Below, piece after piece: positions 1-8,139 of a DNA stretch of 64,000 nt; positions within the stretch are counted from its first letter, which is position 1, and each line of letters starts with the position of its first letter. Location: assembly GCF_008692035.1 (NCBI RefSeq), contig NZ_VTFG01000001.1:4031501-4095500 (forward strand), given 5' to 3'. Both the position numbers and the translations under genes were made by a program. The DNA is from Pseudomonas marginalis. Its GTDB lineage: Bacteria > Pseudomonadota > Gammaproteobacteria > Pseudomonadales > Pseudomonadaceae. The notes below the pieces were generated by a model. It had not been told where the DNA came from, searched no databases, and worked only from the letters and a program-made list of their open reading frames with translations.

Positions 1-561
1 GGCTTTATCACCGCGCTCGGGCGCCTGTCCAAAAGTGCCGTGGCCTTTGGTATCGCCAGCTTCTACGCGTCGTTTTTCCGTGGCACGCCGTTGCTGATCC
101 AGATCCTGCTGATCTATCTGGGCCTGCCGCAGCTGGGCCTGGTGCCGGGCGCCATCGTCGCGGGGATCATCGCGCTGTCGCTGAACTACGGCGCGTACCT
201 GAGCGAGATCTTCCGCGCCGGCATCCTGGGCGTCCCTCATGGACAACGGGAAGCCGCATTGGCCCTGGGCATGCGCGACAGTGCGATCTTCTGGCACGTC
301 ACCCTGCCCCAGGCCATGCGCACCATCGTCCCGCCGGCGACCAACCAGTTCATCTCCATGCTCAAGGACTCGTCGCTGATCTCGGTGATGGGCGTGTGGG
401 AAGTGATGTTCCTGGCGCAATCCTACGGGCGCTCCAGCTACCGTTATATCGAGATGCTCACCACCGCTGCGATCATTTACTGGGTGATGTCCCTCGGCCT
501 GGAACTGATCCAGGCACGCATGGAGCGGCACTATGGCAAGGGGTATGCGAGGCGAGAGTGA
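1..561 (+). CDS. Polar amino-acid ABC transporter permease (C-terminal part, truncated by window edge)
   Basis: Inner-membrane permease subunit of a polar amino-acid ABC importer (His/Glu/Gln/Arg family). The reading frame is open from the first base and continues upstream of the window, so the true start is missing; the visible part is about 186 residues. It carries the family EAA-type loop (GQREAALALGMRDSAIF followed by LPQAMRTIVPP) that docks on the ATPase, and several hydrophobic segments including LLIQILLIYLGLPQLG. Substrate cannot be told from this part. No ATPase or binding-protein gene follows, so partners are expected upstream. Family assignment is firm; specificity is unknown. Confidence 0.9.
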   Translation, partial: GFITALGRLSKSAVAFGIASFYASFFRGTPLLIQILLIYLGLPQLGLVPGAIVAGIIALSLNYGAYLSEIFRAGILGVPHGQREAALALGMRDSAIFWHVTLPQAMRTIVPPATNQFISMLKDSSLISVMGVWEVMFLAQSYGRSSYRYIEMLTTAAIIYWVMSLGLELIQARMERHYGKGYARRE

Positions 562-727
562 GGTCATTGAAGTCACTATCGCCCTCAGGCTTACTGCGCC
601 AATCGAGCTGAATTTTTATCGCATCGGACTAGAGACATCTCCCGCAAACACGCGGTGCTTGGCCTGACAGTTATCCCCCGGGTGCCCCGCTAAATTCCCC
701 GCCTCATACATCAGGAGGTGGGTTTAC

Positions 728-2038
728 ATGCCACTCATTCAGAAACAACTCGTACTCGCCATCACGCTCGCGCTGGGGGCCACCTGTGCTCAGTACGCAC
801 AGGCCCGTGAAGACATGCAACCCGACAGCGAGTGGTTCGAACAGATTGCGAAACATCACCAGAAAACTCATTTCGACCCCGCCACTCCCACCCCCGAAGA
901 CTTCTATTTCATCGACCGAGCCAACAGTCGTAACGGCCTGAGCGTTGCCCGCGTGCTGGACTCGGCAGTGGATGCCGCGCTGGCATCGGAGGAGTTGAGT
1001 GACTGGGAAAAGTACCAGCGTGAAAACTACGGGCGGTACTTGAGCAGCCTGGAGCCAGGTCGCTTGGGTACGCTGCTGGAGCAATTGGCCGGCAGCCAGA
1101 ACGCCAACCTGGGCACGGCCACTCAAAACAGCATGAAACGCTGGCACGCCAGCCTGCTGACAGCCATACGCCAATTGGATAACCACACCGGTGAGGACGG
1201 GCGTGTCTGGGTCCAAGGCCTGGCCAGCAGCGGTGCCCTCGATGCCCAACACGGCAGCGCCGGCTTGAAACAAAGCAGCCAGGGCCTGTTGCTGGGTGCA
1301 GATGGAGCAATCGATGACGCCTGGCGGGTCGGCGTGGTGGGCGGCAAGTCTGGCAGCGACCTGAGCGCCCGGCATTTCAACGGTGAAGTGGACAGCTGGC
1401 ACCTGGGCGCCTATGCGGTGCGCCAGGACGGTCCATGGGCTTTACGCCTGGGCGCGCTGTACAGCAGCCATTCCGGGCAGAACACGCGCAGTGTGGACTT
1501 CGACTTCATCGATTACCGCGAACGCCTCACGGGCAAGTACAAGGCCCAGAGCCAGAACGCATTCGCCGAACTGGGCCATCGGTTCGTCACCGACGGCTTG
1601 CATGCCGAACCGTTCGCCGGAATCGGCTTCCAGCGGTATCACCGTGACCGCTTCTCCGAGAAAGGTGGCCATAGCGCGTTGAACGTGGGCACCCAAACCC
1701 AGCAAAACCTCAGCAGCACCTTCGGCCTGCGCTTGAGCCGCGACATCGCAGTGGCCGACCGGATCACCCTCAAGCCGCACCTGAGCGTCCATTGGAAACA
1801 CTTGTATGGCGACACCAACAGCCGCGTACGCCAATCCTTTGCCAGGGAAACTCGCGAGGACTTCAACAGCGCGTTCAGCATCGGCGGTACCTCGCTGGAC
1901 CGAGATAACCTGGCCTTGCGCACGGGGGTGGACATGCGTCTTTCGGAGCACCAGACCCTGAGCATCGCGTACACCGCCGAAGTGGGCGACAACAGCCGCA
2001 ACCATGGACTAATGGGCCAATGGCAAAGCGCGTTTTAA
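728..2038 (+). CDS. Autotransporter beta-barrel domain protein with very short N-terminal region
   Basis: Outer-membrane autotransporter translocator of 436 residues. A signal peptide (about residues 1-26, ending in AQA) is followed by only about 110 polar, helix-rich residues and then a complete barrel of about 290 residues made of alternating amphipathic strands (VWVQGLAS, WHLGAYAVRQDG, NAFAELGHRF, LALRTGVDMRL), ending in the BAM-type terminal Phe (WQSAF). A typical autotransporter has a passenger of several hundred residues in front of the barrel; here it is almost absent. The start is supported by the strong Shine-Dalgarno AGGAGGTGG just upstream. The next gene encodes a passenger-like protein without barrel, so the pair may be a split autotransporter. 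Barrel call is firm; role is inferred. Confidence 0.85.
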   Translation: MPLIQKQLVLAITLALGATCAQYAQAREDMQPDSEWFEQIAKHHQKTHFDPATPTPEDFYFIDRANSRNGLSVARVLDSAVDAALASEELSDWEKYQRENYGRYLSSLEPGRLGTLLEQLAGSQNANLGTATQNSMKRWHASLLTAIRQLDNHTGEDGRVWVQGLASSGALDAQHGSAGLKQSSQGLLLGADGAIDDAWRVGVVGGKSGSDLSARHFNGEVDSWHLGAYAVRQDGPWALRLGALYSSHSGQNTRSVDFDFIDYRERLTGKYKAQSQNAFAELGHRFVTDGLHAEPFAGIGFQRYHRDRFSEKGGHSALNVGTQTQQNLSSTFGLRLSRDIAVADRITLKPHLSVHWKHLYGDTNSRVRQSFARETREDFNSAFSIGGTSLDRDNLALRTGVDMRLSEHQTLSIAYTAEVGDNSRNHGLMGQWQSAF

Positions 2039-2146
2039 GACAGAAACTGAAGAACCTTCACACTCACACAGGTCTTGAAGGCTGACATTAAGCACCACTT
2101 TTTGCTGGCTACACTCCGGTCTCCTATACAAAAGAGGCCGGAAATC

Positions 2147-3316
2147 ATGATATCGACACTTTCGTTTTTCCCTCCCCTTGGTGCACTCTTCGCACAAAGC
2201 GCCAACGCCTTCGCCGAGGCTGCCACTCCGCCCGCCGCAGCACCCGAGCCACACACCGCGCCTCCAACCACTCCGCGCTCGTTCGGGCACGCCGCCCGCC
2301 AGGCCTCAAATGGCCAGCTCGACACCAATATTGTCAAAGTCATCACCACGCCTAACTCCCCGCGCCGCGACGGGATGAATATCGACGAGATCGCCGGCCT
2401 CACCCAAACCCCGTCCAACCTTGAGAAGTCACACATCATCAAAGCCGTCGACATCGTCAACAGCCCTGACGTGCACATCAATTCACCGGGTCATGGCCTG
2501 AGCAGCTCCGGGCTTACCTCTGTCTGGCTGGAGAATCGAGGAAGCATCACGGCCCAATCCGGCACAGGTGTGGCCCTGAAGGGAGAAAAGGCCGATGAGG
2601 TGATCAACCATGGCCTGATTGCAGGTGGCAATGGAGTCGCCCTGGACATGGGCGGCGGTGACGACCTGTTGGTTGTCAAAAATGGCAGCCGCTTCAAAGG
2701 CGAAGTCGATGGCGGCAGCGGTACCAACCAGGTGGTTCTCGATGACACCAAAGGCGGCACGTTCGAAGGTGCGACCCGAATGCAACACCTGTGGGTCGGC
2801 AAGGGCGCCTGGGAACTGACCGGTGCACTGCACGACAATCGGCACGGCAAGGTGTACGGCGATGCTGCCTTGACCAACCGCAGCGTTATCAAGGGGACCC
2901 TGGATATTGATGCGGGCGGCAGCTATTCCGGCGGCACCGTCGACTCCCTTAATGTCGCGGGTACCCTGCTGCTCGATCCTGAAAATACACCACGGACCCG
3001 GATCAGGAAGGATCTGCACCTCAAACCAGGATCGACCATGGCGTTCAAAGTGGGCGCGGACCAAGCCCACTCCACGCTGAAAGTCGGCAATACGTTAACG
3101 CTGGATAACGCCACCCTGAAACTTGATGTACAGCCGGAAAGTGAAGCACTGCTCACGCGCCAGCTACGTATCGCGGATGCGGCATCCATCAAGGGAACAT
3201 TCAGCGCCGTTACCAGCAACCTGACCACCCTGGAACCTGAACTGCTCTACAAACCTGAAGGTATTTTTGTCGGCTTCAAGCGCAAGCAGAGCGCCGCACC
3301 CTCCGTTGACCATTAA
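2147..3316 (+). CDS. Autotransporter passenger-like protein lacking a beta-barrel
   Basis: Protein of 389 residues resembling a pertactin-type passenger: after an Ala/Pro-rich N-terminus there is a run of short beta-helix-like repeats (GLSSSGLTSVWLENRGSI, GGGDDLLVVKNGS, GEVDGGSGTNQVVLDD) and a C-terminal section (STLKVGNTLTLDNATLKLDV ... LLYKPEGIFVGFKRK) like the autochaperone end of autotransporters. The protein stops where the barrel would normally start. ATG at 2147 is chosen because AGAGG lies 8 bases upstream; a TTG at 2075 would give a long extended signal region. The predicted signal at 2147 has no positive n-region, which is odd. It lies 108 bases after the barrel gene on the same strand. 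A decayed remnant is the main alternative to a functional two-gene autotransporter. Confidence 0.7.
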   Translation: MISTLSFFPPLGALFAQSANAFAEAATPPAAAPEPHTAPPTTPRSFGHAARQASNGQLDTNIVKVITTPNSPRRDGMNIDEIAGLTQTPSNLEKSHIIKAVDIVNSPDVHINSPGHGLSSSGLTSVWLENRGSITAQSGTGVALKGEKADEVINHGLIAGGNGVALDMGGGDDLLVVKNGSRFKGEVDGGSGTNQVVLDDTKGGTFEGATRMQHLWVGKGAWELTGALHDNRHGKVYGDAALTNRSVIKGTLDIDAGGSYSGGTVDSLNVAGTLLLDPENTPRTRIRKDLHLKPGSTMAFKVGADQAHSTLKVGNTLTLDNATLKLDVQPESEALLTRQLRIADAASIKGTFSAVTSNLTTLEPELLYKPEGIFVGFKRKQSAAPSVDH

Positions 3317-3324
3317 AAAATCGG

Positions 3325-3351
3325 CAAAAAAAAGGGGGGCACCTGCCCCCC
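3325..3351 (-). terminator. Rho-independent terminator of the pyc operon
   Basis: An 8-bp perfect inverted repeat (GGGGGGCA / TGCCCCCC, 2-base loop) at 3334-3351 is followed on the minus strand by eight T residues (A-run on the plus strand from 3325). It lies 32 bases past the pycB stop codon and only 9 bases past the passenger gene on the other strand, where it has no T tract, so it mainly serves the minus strand. Confidence 0.85.
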
Positions 3352-3382
3352 CGAGGATTAAACGGTCGTGTCGAAGGCTGGA

Positions 3383-5191
3383 TCAGCCTTCGATTTCAAT
3401 CAGGATTTCGCCAGGGTTCACCCGGTCGCCCTTGGCCACGTGAACGGCGGTCACCTTGCCGGCAATCGCAGCCTGCACTTCGGTTTCCATCTTCATCGCT
3501 TCGGTGATCAGCACGGCCTGGCCGGCCTTGACCACGTCGCCTTCCTTGACCAGCACATCGACGATATTGCCCGGCATCGCCGTGCTGACATGCCCCGGCT
3601 CACTGGCCTGCTTGCGCTTGCTGCTGCCGCCGCCGACGAATTCGTTGAGCGGTTCGAACACCACTTCTTCCGGCATGCCGTCGATGGACAGGTAGAAATG
3701 GCGCTTGCCTTCGGCTTTCACACCGACACCGGTGATGTCCACGCGGTAGCTTTCGCCGTGCACGTCGATGACGAACTCGGTCGGCACGCCTTCGCCACCG
3801 GCACGGGCCACGCCGCCGGCTTCAGGGATAGGCAGCAGCACCTCAGGCGTCAGGGTGCCGGCGTCGCGTTCCTCGAGGAACTTGCGCCCGATGTCCGGGA
3901 ACATGGCGTAGGTCAGCACGTCTTCTTCGGACTTGGCCAGTGCGCCGATTTCGCCGCGCAGCTTGGTCATCTCCGGCTTGAGCAGGTCGGCCGGGCGCAC
4001 GTCGATCACTTCTTCGCTGCCGATGGCCTGGCGACGCAACTTCTCGTTCACCGTGCCCGGCGCCTTGCCATAGCCGCCTTGCAGGTACAGCTTCACTTCG
4101 TTGGTGATGGTCTTGTAGCGCTCACCGGCCAGCACGTTGAAGAACGCCTGGGTGCCGACGATCTGCGAAGTCGGGGTCACCAGCGGCGGGAAGCCGAGGT
4201 CTTCACGCACCCGTGGAATTTCAGCCAGCACTTCGCTCATGCGGTTCAGAGCGCCCTGCTCTTTCAACTGGTTGGCCAGGTTGGAAATCATCCCGCCCGG
4301 CACCTGGTTGACTTGCACACGGGTGTCGACGGCGGTGAATTCGCTTTCGAACTGGTGGTACTTCTTGCGCACGGCATAGAAGTACAGGCCGATCTCTTGC
4401 AGCAGCTCCAGGTCGAGACCGGTATCGAATTCGCTGCCTTTAAGGGCGGCGACCATAGACTCGGTGCCCGGGTGGCTGGTGCCCCAGGCGAAGCTGGAGA
4501 TCGCGGTGTCGATATGGTCGGCACCGTTTTCGATCGCCTTGAGTTGGCACATCGCGGCCAAGCCGGCGGTGTCGTGGGAGTGGATAAAGATCGGCAGGCT
4601 CTGCTCGGCTTTCAGCGCCTTGACCAGTTCACCGGTGGCGTACGGCGTCAGCAGGCCGGCCATGTCCTTGATCGCGATCGAGTCGCACCCCATGGATTCC
4701 AGCTGCTTGGCCTGGGCCACGAAGGCCTCGACGGTGTGCACCGGGCTGGTGGTGTAGGCGATGGTGCCCTGGGCATGTTTGCCGGCGGCTTTGACCGCTT
4801 CGATGGCCACACGCAGGTTACGCACGTCGTTCATGGCGTCGAAGATGCGGAATACGTCGATACCGTTGACGGCAGCCTTGGCCACGAAGGCCTTGACCAC
4901 GTCGTCGCTGTAATGGCGGTAGCCCAGCAGGTTCTGGCCGCGCAGGAGCATTTGCAGGCGCGTGTTAGGCAACGCGGTACGCAGTTTGCGCAGGCGCTCC
5001 CACGGGTCTTCCTTGAGGAAGCGTACGCAGGCGTCGAAGGTGGCGCCGCCCCAGACTTCCAGGGACCAGTAGCCGACTTTGTCGAGCTTGTCGCAGATCG
5101 GCAGCATGTCGTCGGTGCGCATGCGGGTCGCCAGCAACGATTGGTGGGCGTCGCGCAGGATGGTGTCGGTTACGAAGATTTTTTTAGTCAT
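3383..5191 (-). CDS. pycB: Pyruvate carboxylase subunit B (carboxyltransferase and biotin carrier)
   Basis: Anaplerotic enzyme forming oxaloacetate from pyruvate together with PycA; also matches oxaloacetate decarboxylase alpha-type proteins. The 602-residue protein has an HMGL-like carboxyltransferase TIM barrel at the N-terminus (VTDTILRDAHQSLLATRMRT, about residues 5-270), a conserved carboxylase middle domain and a C-terminal biotinyl domain with the lysine motif EAMKMETEV. No membrane partner genes for a Na+-pumping decarboxylase are nearby, and the biotin carboxylase subunit lies directly upstream, which favours pyruvate carboxylase. ATG at 5191 (MTKKIF) is preferred over an in-frame GTG at 5206 because GAGGA lies 8 bases upstream. 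Confidence 0.95.
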   Translation of the reverse strand: MTKKIFVTDTILRDAHQSLLATRMRTDDMLPICDKLDKVGYWSLEVWGGATFDACVRFLKEDPWERLRKLRTALPNTRLQMLLRGQNLLGYRHYSDDVVKAFVAKAAVNGIDVFRIFDAMNDVRNLRVAIEAVKAAGKHAQGTIAYTTSPVHTVEAFVAQAKQLESMGCDSIAIKDMAGLLTPYATGELVKALKAEQSLPIFIHSHDTAGLAAMCQLKAIENGADHIDTAISSFAWGTSHPGTESMVAALKGSEFDTGLDLELLQEIGLYFYAVRKKYHQFESEFTAVDTRVQVNQVPGGMISNLANQLKEQGALNRMSEVLAEIPRVREDLGFPPLVTPTSQIVGTQAFFNVLAGERYKTITNEVKLYLQGGYGKAPGTVNEKLRRQAIGSEEVIDVRPADLLKPEMTKLRGEIGALAKSEEDVLTYAMFPDIGRKFLEERDAGTLTPEVLLPIPEAGGVARAGGEGVPTEFVIDVHGESYRVDITGVGVKAEGKRHFYLSIDGMPEEVVFEPLNEFVGGGSSKRKQASEPGHVSTAMPGNIVDVLVKEGDVVKAGQAVLITEAMKMETEVQAAIAGKVTAVHVAKGDRVNPGEILIEIEG

Positions 5192-5202
5192 TGGAATGTT
5201 CC

Positions 5203-6618
5203 TCACAGGCCTGCGTGGGCGGCGATGGCGGCGGCGATGGCCAGGGCCAGCTCTTCGGGTTTGCGCTTGATCGAGTAGTTGGTCAGCTCAGGGTGGCTTT
5301 CCACAAAACTGGTGTTGAACTGGCCGCTGCGGAATTCCGGGTTACGCAGGATTTCCTGGTAATAGGCGGCCGTGGTCTTCACGCCTTGCAGGCGCATGTC
5401 GTCCAGGGCACGCAGGCCGCGGTCCATGGCTTCTTCCCAGGTCAACGCCCAGACCACCAGCTTCAGGCACATGGAGTCGTAGAACGGCGGGATGGTGTAG
5501 CCGGTGTAGATCGCCGTGTCGGTACGCACGCCGGGGCCGCCGGGCGCGTAGTAACGGGTGATCTTGCCGAAGCTTGGGAGGAAGTTGTTCTTCGGGTCTT
5601 CGGCGTTGATGCGGAACTGCAACGCAAAACCACGGTGCTGGATGTCTTCCTGTTTCACCGACAACGGCAGGCCCGAGGCGATGCGGATCTGCTCGCGGAC
5701 AATGTCGATCCCGGTGATTTCTTCGGTGATGGTGTGCTCCACCTGCACCCGGGTGTTCATCTCCATGAAGTACACCTCGCCCTCGGCGAGCAGGAACTCC
5801 ACGGTGCCGGCGTTCTCGTAGCCCACGGCCTTGGCCGCACGCACCGAAAGGTCGCCGATGTAGGCGCGCTGTTCCGGGGTGAGCTGCGGGCTCGGGGCGA
5901 TTTCGATGAGCTTCTGGTTACGGCGCTGGATCGAACAATCGCGCTCGAACAGATGCACCACGTTGCCGAAGCTGTCACCGAGGATCTGCGCCTCGATATG
6001 CTTGGGATTGACGATGCATTTTTCCAGGAACACTTCCGCCGAACCGAACGCCTTGGTGGCTTCGGAGATCACGCGGGGGAAGGCTTGCTCGAGTTCTTCG
6101 CGGCTGTTGCAACGGCGGATACCGCGACCGCCACCACCGGAGGTAGCCTTGAGCATCACCGGGTAACCAATGCGGTCGCCTTCGGTGAGGGCCTCGGTGA
6201 TGTCGGCGACGTTGCCTTCGGTGCCGGGCGTGACCGGCACACCGGCCTTGATCATGCTGCGGCGGGCTTCGGTCTTGTCGCCCATGCGGCGAATCACTTC
6301 AGCCGAAGGGCCGATGAATTTGATTCCACGTTCGGCGCAGATGTCTGCCAGCTCGGCGTTTTCCGACAGGAAGCCGTAGCCGGGGTGCAGCGCATCGCAA
6401 CCGGTTTCCACCGCCAGGTTCACCAGCTTGCGCGGGTTCAGGTAGCCGGCCAGCGGCTCGGCACCAATGCTGTGGGCTTCGTCGGCACGCTTGACGTGCA
6501 ACGCATGGCGGTCGGCGTCCGAGTAAACCGCGACCGAGCGAATGCCCATCTCGGCGCAGGCACGCACGATTCGTACGGCAATTTCACCACGGTTGGCGAT
6601 CAGGATCTTTTTTATCAC
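5203..6618 (-). CDS. pycA: Pyruvate carboxylase subunit A (biotin carboxylase)
   Basis: ATP-dependent biotin carboxylase, 471 residues. It starts MIKKILIANRGEIAVRI, has the ATP-grasp glycine loop (SGGGGRGIRRC), the metal-binding EMNTRVQVEHTITEEITGID segment, and the QFRINAEDP motif of the biotin carboxylase C-domain. The C-terminus is extended slightly beyond AccC-type enzymes (LTNYSIKRKPEELALAIAAA). It is the first gene of a two-gene operon with pycB, 11 bases apart, and is transcribed divergently from a LysR regulator whose likely operators lie in the shared 195-base region. Confidence 0.95.
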   Translation of the reverse strand: MIKKILIANRGEIAVRIVRACAEMGIRSVAVYSDADRHALHVKRADEAHSIGAEPLAGYLNPRKLVNLAVETGCDALHPGYGFLSENAELADICAERGIKFIGPSAEVIRRMGDKTEARRSMIKAGVPVTPGTEGNVADITEALTEGDRIGYPVMLKATSGGGGRGIRRCNSREELEQAFPRVISEATKAFGSAEVFLEKCIVNPKHIEAQILGDSFGNVVHLFERDCSIQRRNQKLIEIAPSPQLTPEQRAYIGDLSVRAAKAVGYENAGTVEFLLAEGEVYFMEMNTRVQVEHTITEEITGIDIVREQIRIASGLPLSVKQEDIQHRGFALQFRINAEDPKNNFLPSFGKITRYYAPGGPGVRTDTAIYTGYTIPPFYDSMCLKLVVWALTWEEAMDRGLRALDDMRLQGVKTTAAYYQEILRNPEFRSGQFNTSFVESHPELTNYSIKRKPEELALAIAAAIAAHAGL

Positions 6619-6740
6619 TTGGAAATTCCCTTGAGCCGATTGCTGCGTTCTTCGACCCGCTGGAGCCGGGTCGGCGCGTGACTAAATGTTTCAAGCCAGT
6701 CGCAGCCACACACTAAGCCCGTGGAGGGATTAACAAAAAT

Positions 6741-6776
6741 CAATAATTATTGGGTCGCTCATAAGTAAAGACTTAT
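6741..6776. promoter_or_regulatory. Paired palindromes in the pycA/lysR divergent promoter region
   Basis: Two dyads sit close together: CAATAATTATTG (6741-6752, a perfect 12-bp palindrome) and ATAAGT-AAAG-ACTTAT (6761-6776, perfect 6-bp arms). Two dyads in an AT-rich patch of a divergent promoter is the usual layout for a LysR-type activator that controls the neighbouring gene and itself. Binding by the adjacent regulator is inferred. Confidence 0.6.
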
Positions 6777-6813
6777 AGTTGGCCGGTCGACCTGGGGCGA
6801 GAGGATTTAAATA

Positions 6814-7788
6814 ATGCGTAAGTCACTGATGCGTATGACATTGCGTCAATTGCAGATCTTCAATGAGGTGTGCGATTTGCGCTCTTACAGCCGCGCGGCC
6901 GAGGAAATGTCTCTCACCCAACCGGCCGTGAGCCTGCAAATTCGCCAGCTCGAAGAGCTGGTCGGCCAGCCGCTGTTCGATTATGTCGGCAAGAAGCTCT
7001 ACATGACCGAGGCGGCCGAAGCCCTGCAACGGGCCAGCCGGGATATTTTCGGGCGCCTGGAAAACCTCGATATGCAGCTGTCGGACATGCAAGGCTCGTT
7101 GCAGGGCCAGTTGAAGCTCGCGATTGAATCCAGCGCCAAGTACTTCGTGCCGCACCTGTTTGCGGCGTTCAAACGCCAGCATCCCGAGGTGCAACTGCAC
7201 TTGACGGTGGTCAACCGCGCCCAGGTGATCCGCCGCCTCTCCGACAACCGCGACGACCTGGTGATCATGTCCATGGTGCCCCAGGACATGGGCCTGGAAT
7301 TCCTGCCATTCCTCAACAACCCGATCGTGGCCGTGGCGCCCCCCGATCATCCTTTGAGCCTGCAAGGGCCGCTGCGTTTGCAGGACCTGGAACCCTACAC
7401 GCTGTTGCTGCGCGAACCAGGCTCCGGCACGCGACTGGCCTGCGAGGAGTATTTCAAGGAGAAACGCGTGCACTTCACCCAAACGGTGGAAGTGGCCTCC
7501 GCCGAGGCGCAACGTGAATGCGTGTGTGCCGGGCTGGGCGTGGCCTTGCTGACGCGCCATGCGGTCAACATGGAACTGGCCACCGGCGGGCTCAAGGAGC
7601 TGCCGGTGGAAGAACTGCCGCTGTACCGCAGCTGGTGCCTGGTGCAGGCCAAGGCCAAGCGCCTGTCACCGGTGGCCCATGCGTTCCTGGGCTTTATCCG
7701 CAGCGAACGGGTGCAGATCAGCGCGTTGGCTGAACGTTTCGCTGGGCAGCCGCGGGTGCCTGCCAGTGGAGTTCCGGGTAGTCACTGA
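6814..7788 (+). CDS. LysR-family transcriptional regulator (CbbR-like), likely regulator of pycAB
   Basis: 324-residue LysR-type regulator. The N-terminal winged helix-turn-helix is clear (MTLRQLQIFNEVCDLRSYSRAAEEMSLTQPAVSLQIRQLE), followed by a linker helix and a periplasmic-binding-type effector domain (about residues 95-300, QGQLKLAIESSAKYFVPHLF ... GSGTRLACEEYF). It diverges from pycA, and its position is that of PA5437 beside pycAB in P. aeruginosa, so control of anaplerotic carboxylation is the natural inference. The start could be the ATG at 6814 or at 6832 (MRMTLRQ); GAGGAT upstream fits 6814. Its 3' end overlaps the convergent small gene by 71 bases. Confidence 0.92.
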   Translation: MRKSLMRMTLRQLQIFNEVCDLRSYSRAAEEMSLTQPAVSLQIRQLEELVGQPLFDYVGKKLYMTEAAEALQRASRDIFGRLENLDMQLSDMQGSLQGQLKLAIESSAKYFVPHLFAAFKRQHPEVQLHLTVVNRAQVIRRLSDNRDDLVIMSMVPQDMGLEFLPFLNNPIVAVAPPDHPLSLQGPLRLQDLEPYTLLLREPGSGTRLACEEYFKEKRVHFTQTVEVASAEAQRECVCAGLGVALLTRHAVNMELATGGLKELPVEELPLYRSWCLVQAKAKRLSPVAHAFLGFIRSERVQISALAERFAGQPRVPASGVPGSH

Positions 7789-7915
7789 TGCTCTGCTGCA
7801 GCTGGCGCTGGTCGCAGCGGTCTTCGATTGCGCGACGGAACGCCATGCGGCGCTGGTCTTCCTGTTGACGACGGGTCTTGACGGAGCTGTTGCTGTCTTC
7901 GTAGGGCCGGGCCAT
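7718..7915 (-). CDS. PA3496-family small basic protein
   Basis: 65-residue protein beginning MARPYEDSNSSVKTRRQQ with the conserved block QEDQRRMAFRRAIED. This matches the small family named after PA3496 and annotated in pseudomonads as a putative envelope integrity protein; its function is not established. ATG at 7915 is preceded by GGGAGA at a good distance. It is strongly charged, has no signal peptide and no membrane segment. The 3' end overlaps the end of the LysR gene tail to tail. The family match is from remembered sequence, not a search. Confidence 0.75.
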   Translation of the reverse strand: MARPYEDSNSSVKTRRQQEDQRRMAFRRAIEDRCDQRQLQQSISDYPELHWQAPAAAQRNVQPTR

Positions 7916-8024
7916 TTGGAGTCTCCCAATGCGAGTACGGGGAGTACAGGATGGGTTGTAGCGATGACGGTTTAACGGCGCGGGGGTTACAGGACGATGA
8001 ATCTTCCGGATAGGTAGACAATCC

Positions 8025-8119
8025 AAATGTGGGAGGGGGCTTGCTCCCGATTACGGTACATCAGCAGATTTCTCTTTGACTGACCCACTGCTATCGGGAG
8101 CAAGCCCCCTCCCACATTT
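8025..8119. repeat. REPIN (inverted pair of REP sequences)
   Basis: Two perfect 27-bp inverted arms (8025-8051 and 8093-8119) of the TGTGGGAGGGGGCTTGCTCCCGAT type flank a 41-base spacer. This is the standard paired REP of fluorescent pseudomonads, probably mobilised by a RAYT transposase elsewhere in the genome; none is in this window. It lies between the PA3496-family gene and the rpiR gene end. Confidence 0.93.
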
Positions 8120-8139
8120 TGAGCGTGTATGGCCCTGGA

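Noticed and set aside
5191..5206. Upstream GTG start for pycB
   Set aside because: Would overlap the pycA stop and lacks a ribosome site, whereas ATG at 5191 has GAGGA at good distance.
3368..5278. Plus-strand open frame of 636 codons opposite pycB
   Set aside because: Shadow of pycB; His/Gln-rich translation without recognisable motifs.
7782..8021. Alternative minus-strand frame of 79 codons overlapping the PA3496-family gene
   Set aside because: No ribosome site or conserved motif; the 7718-7915 frame matches a known small family.
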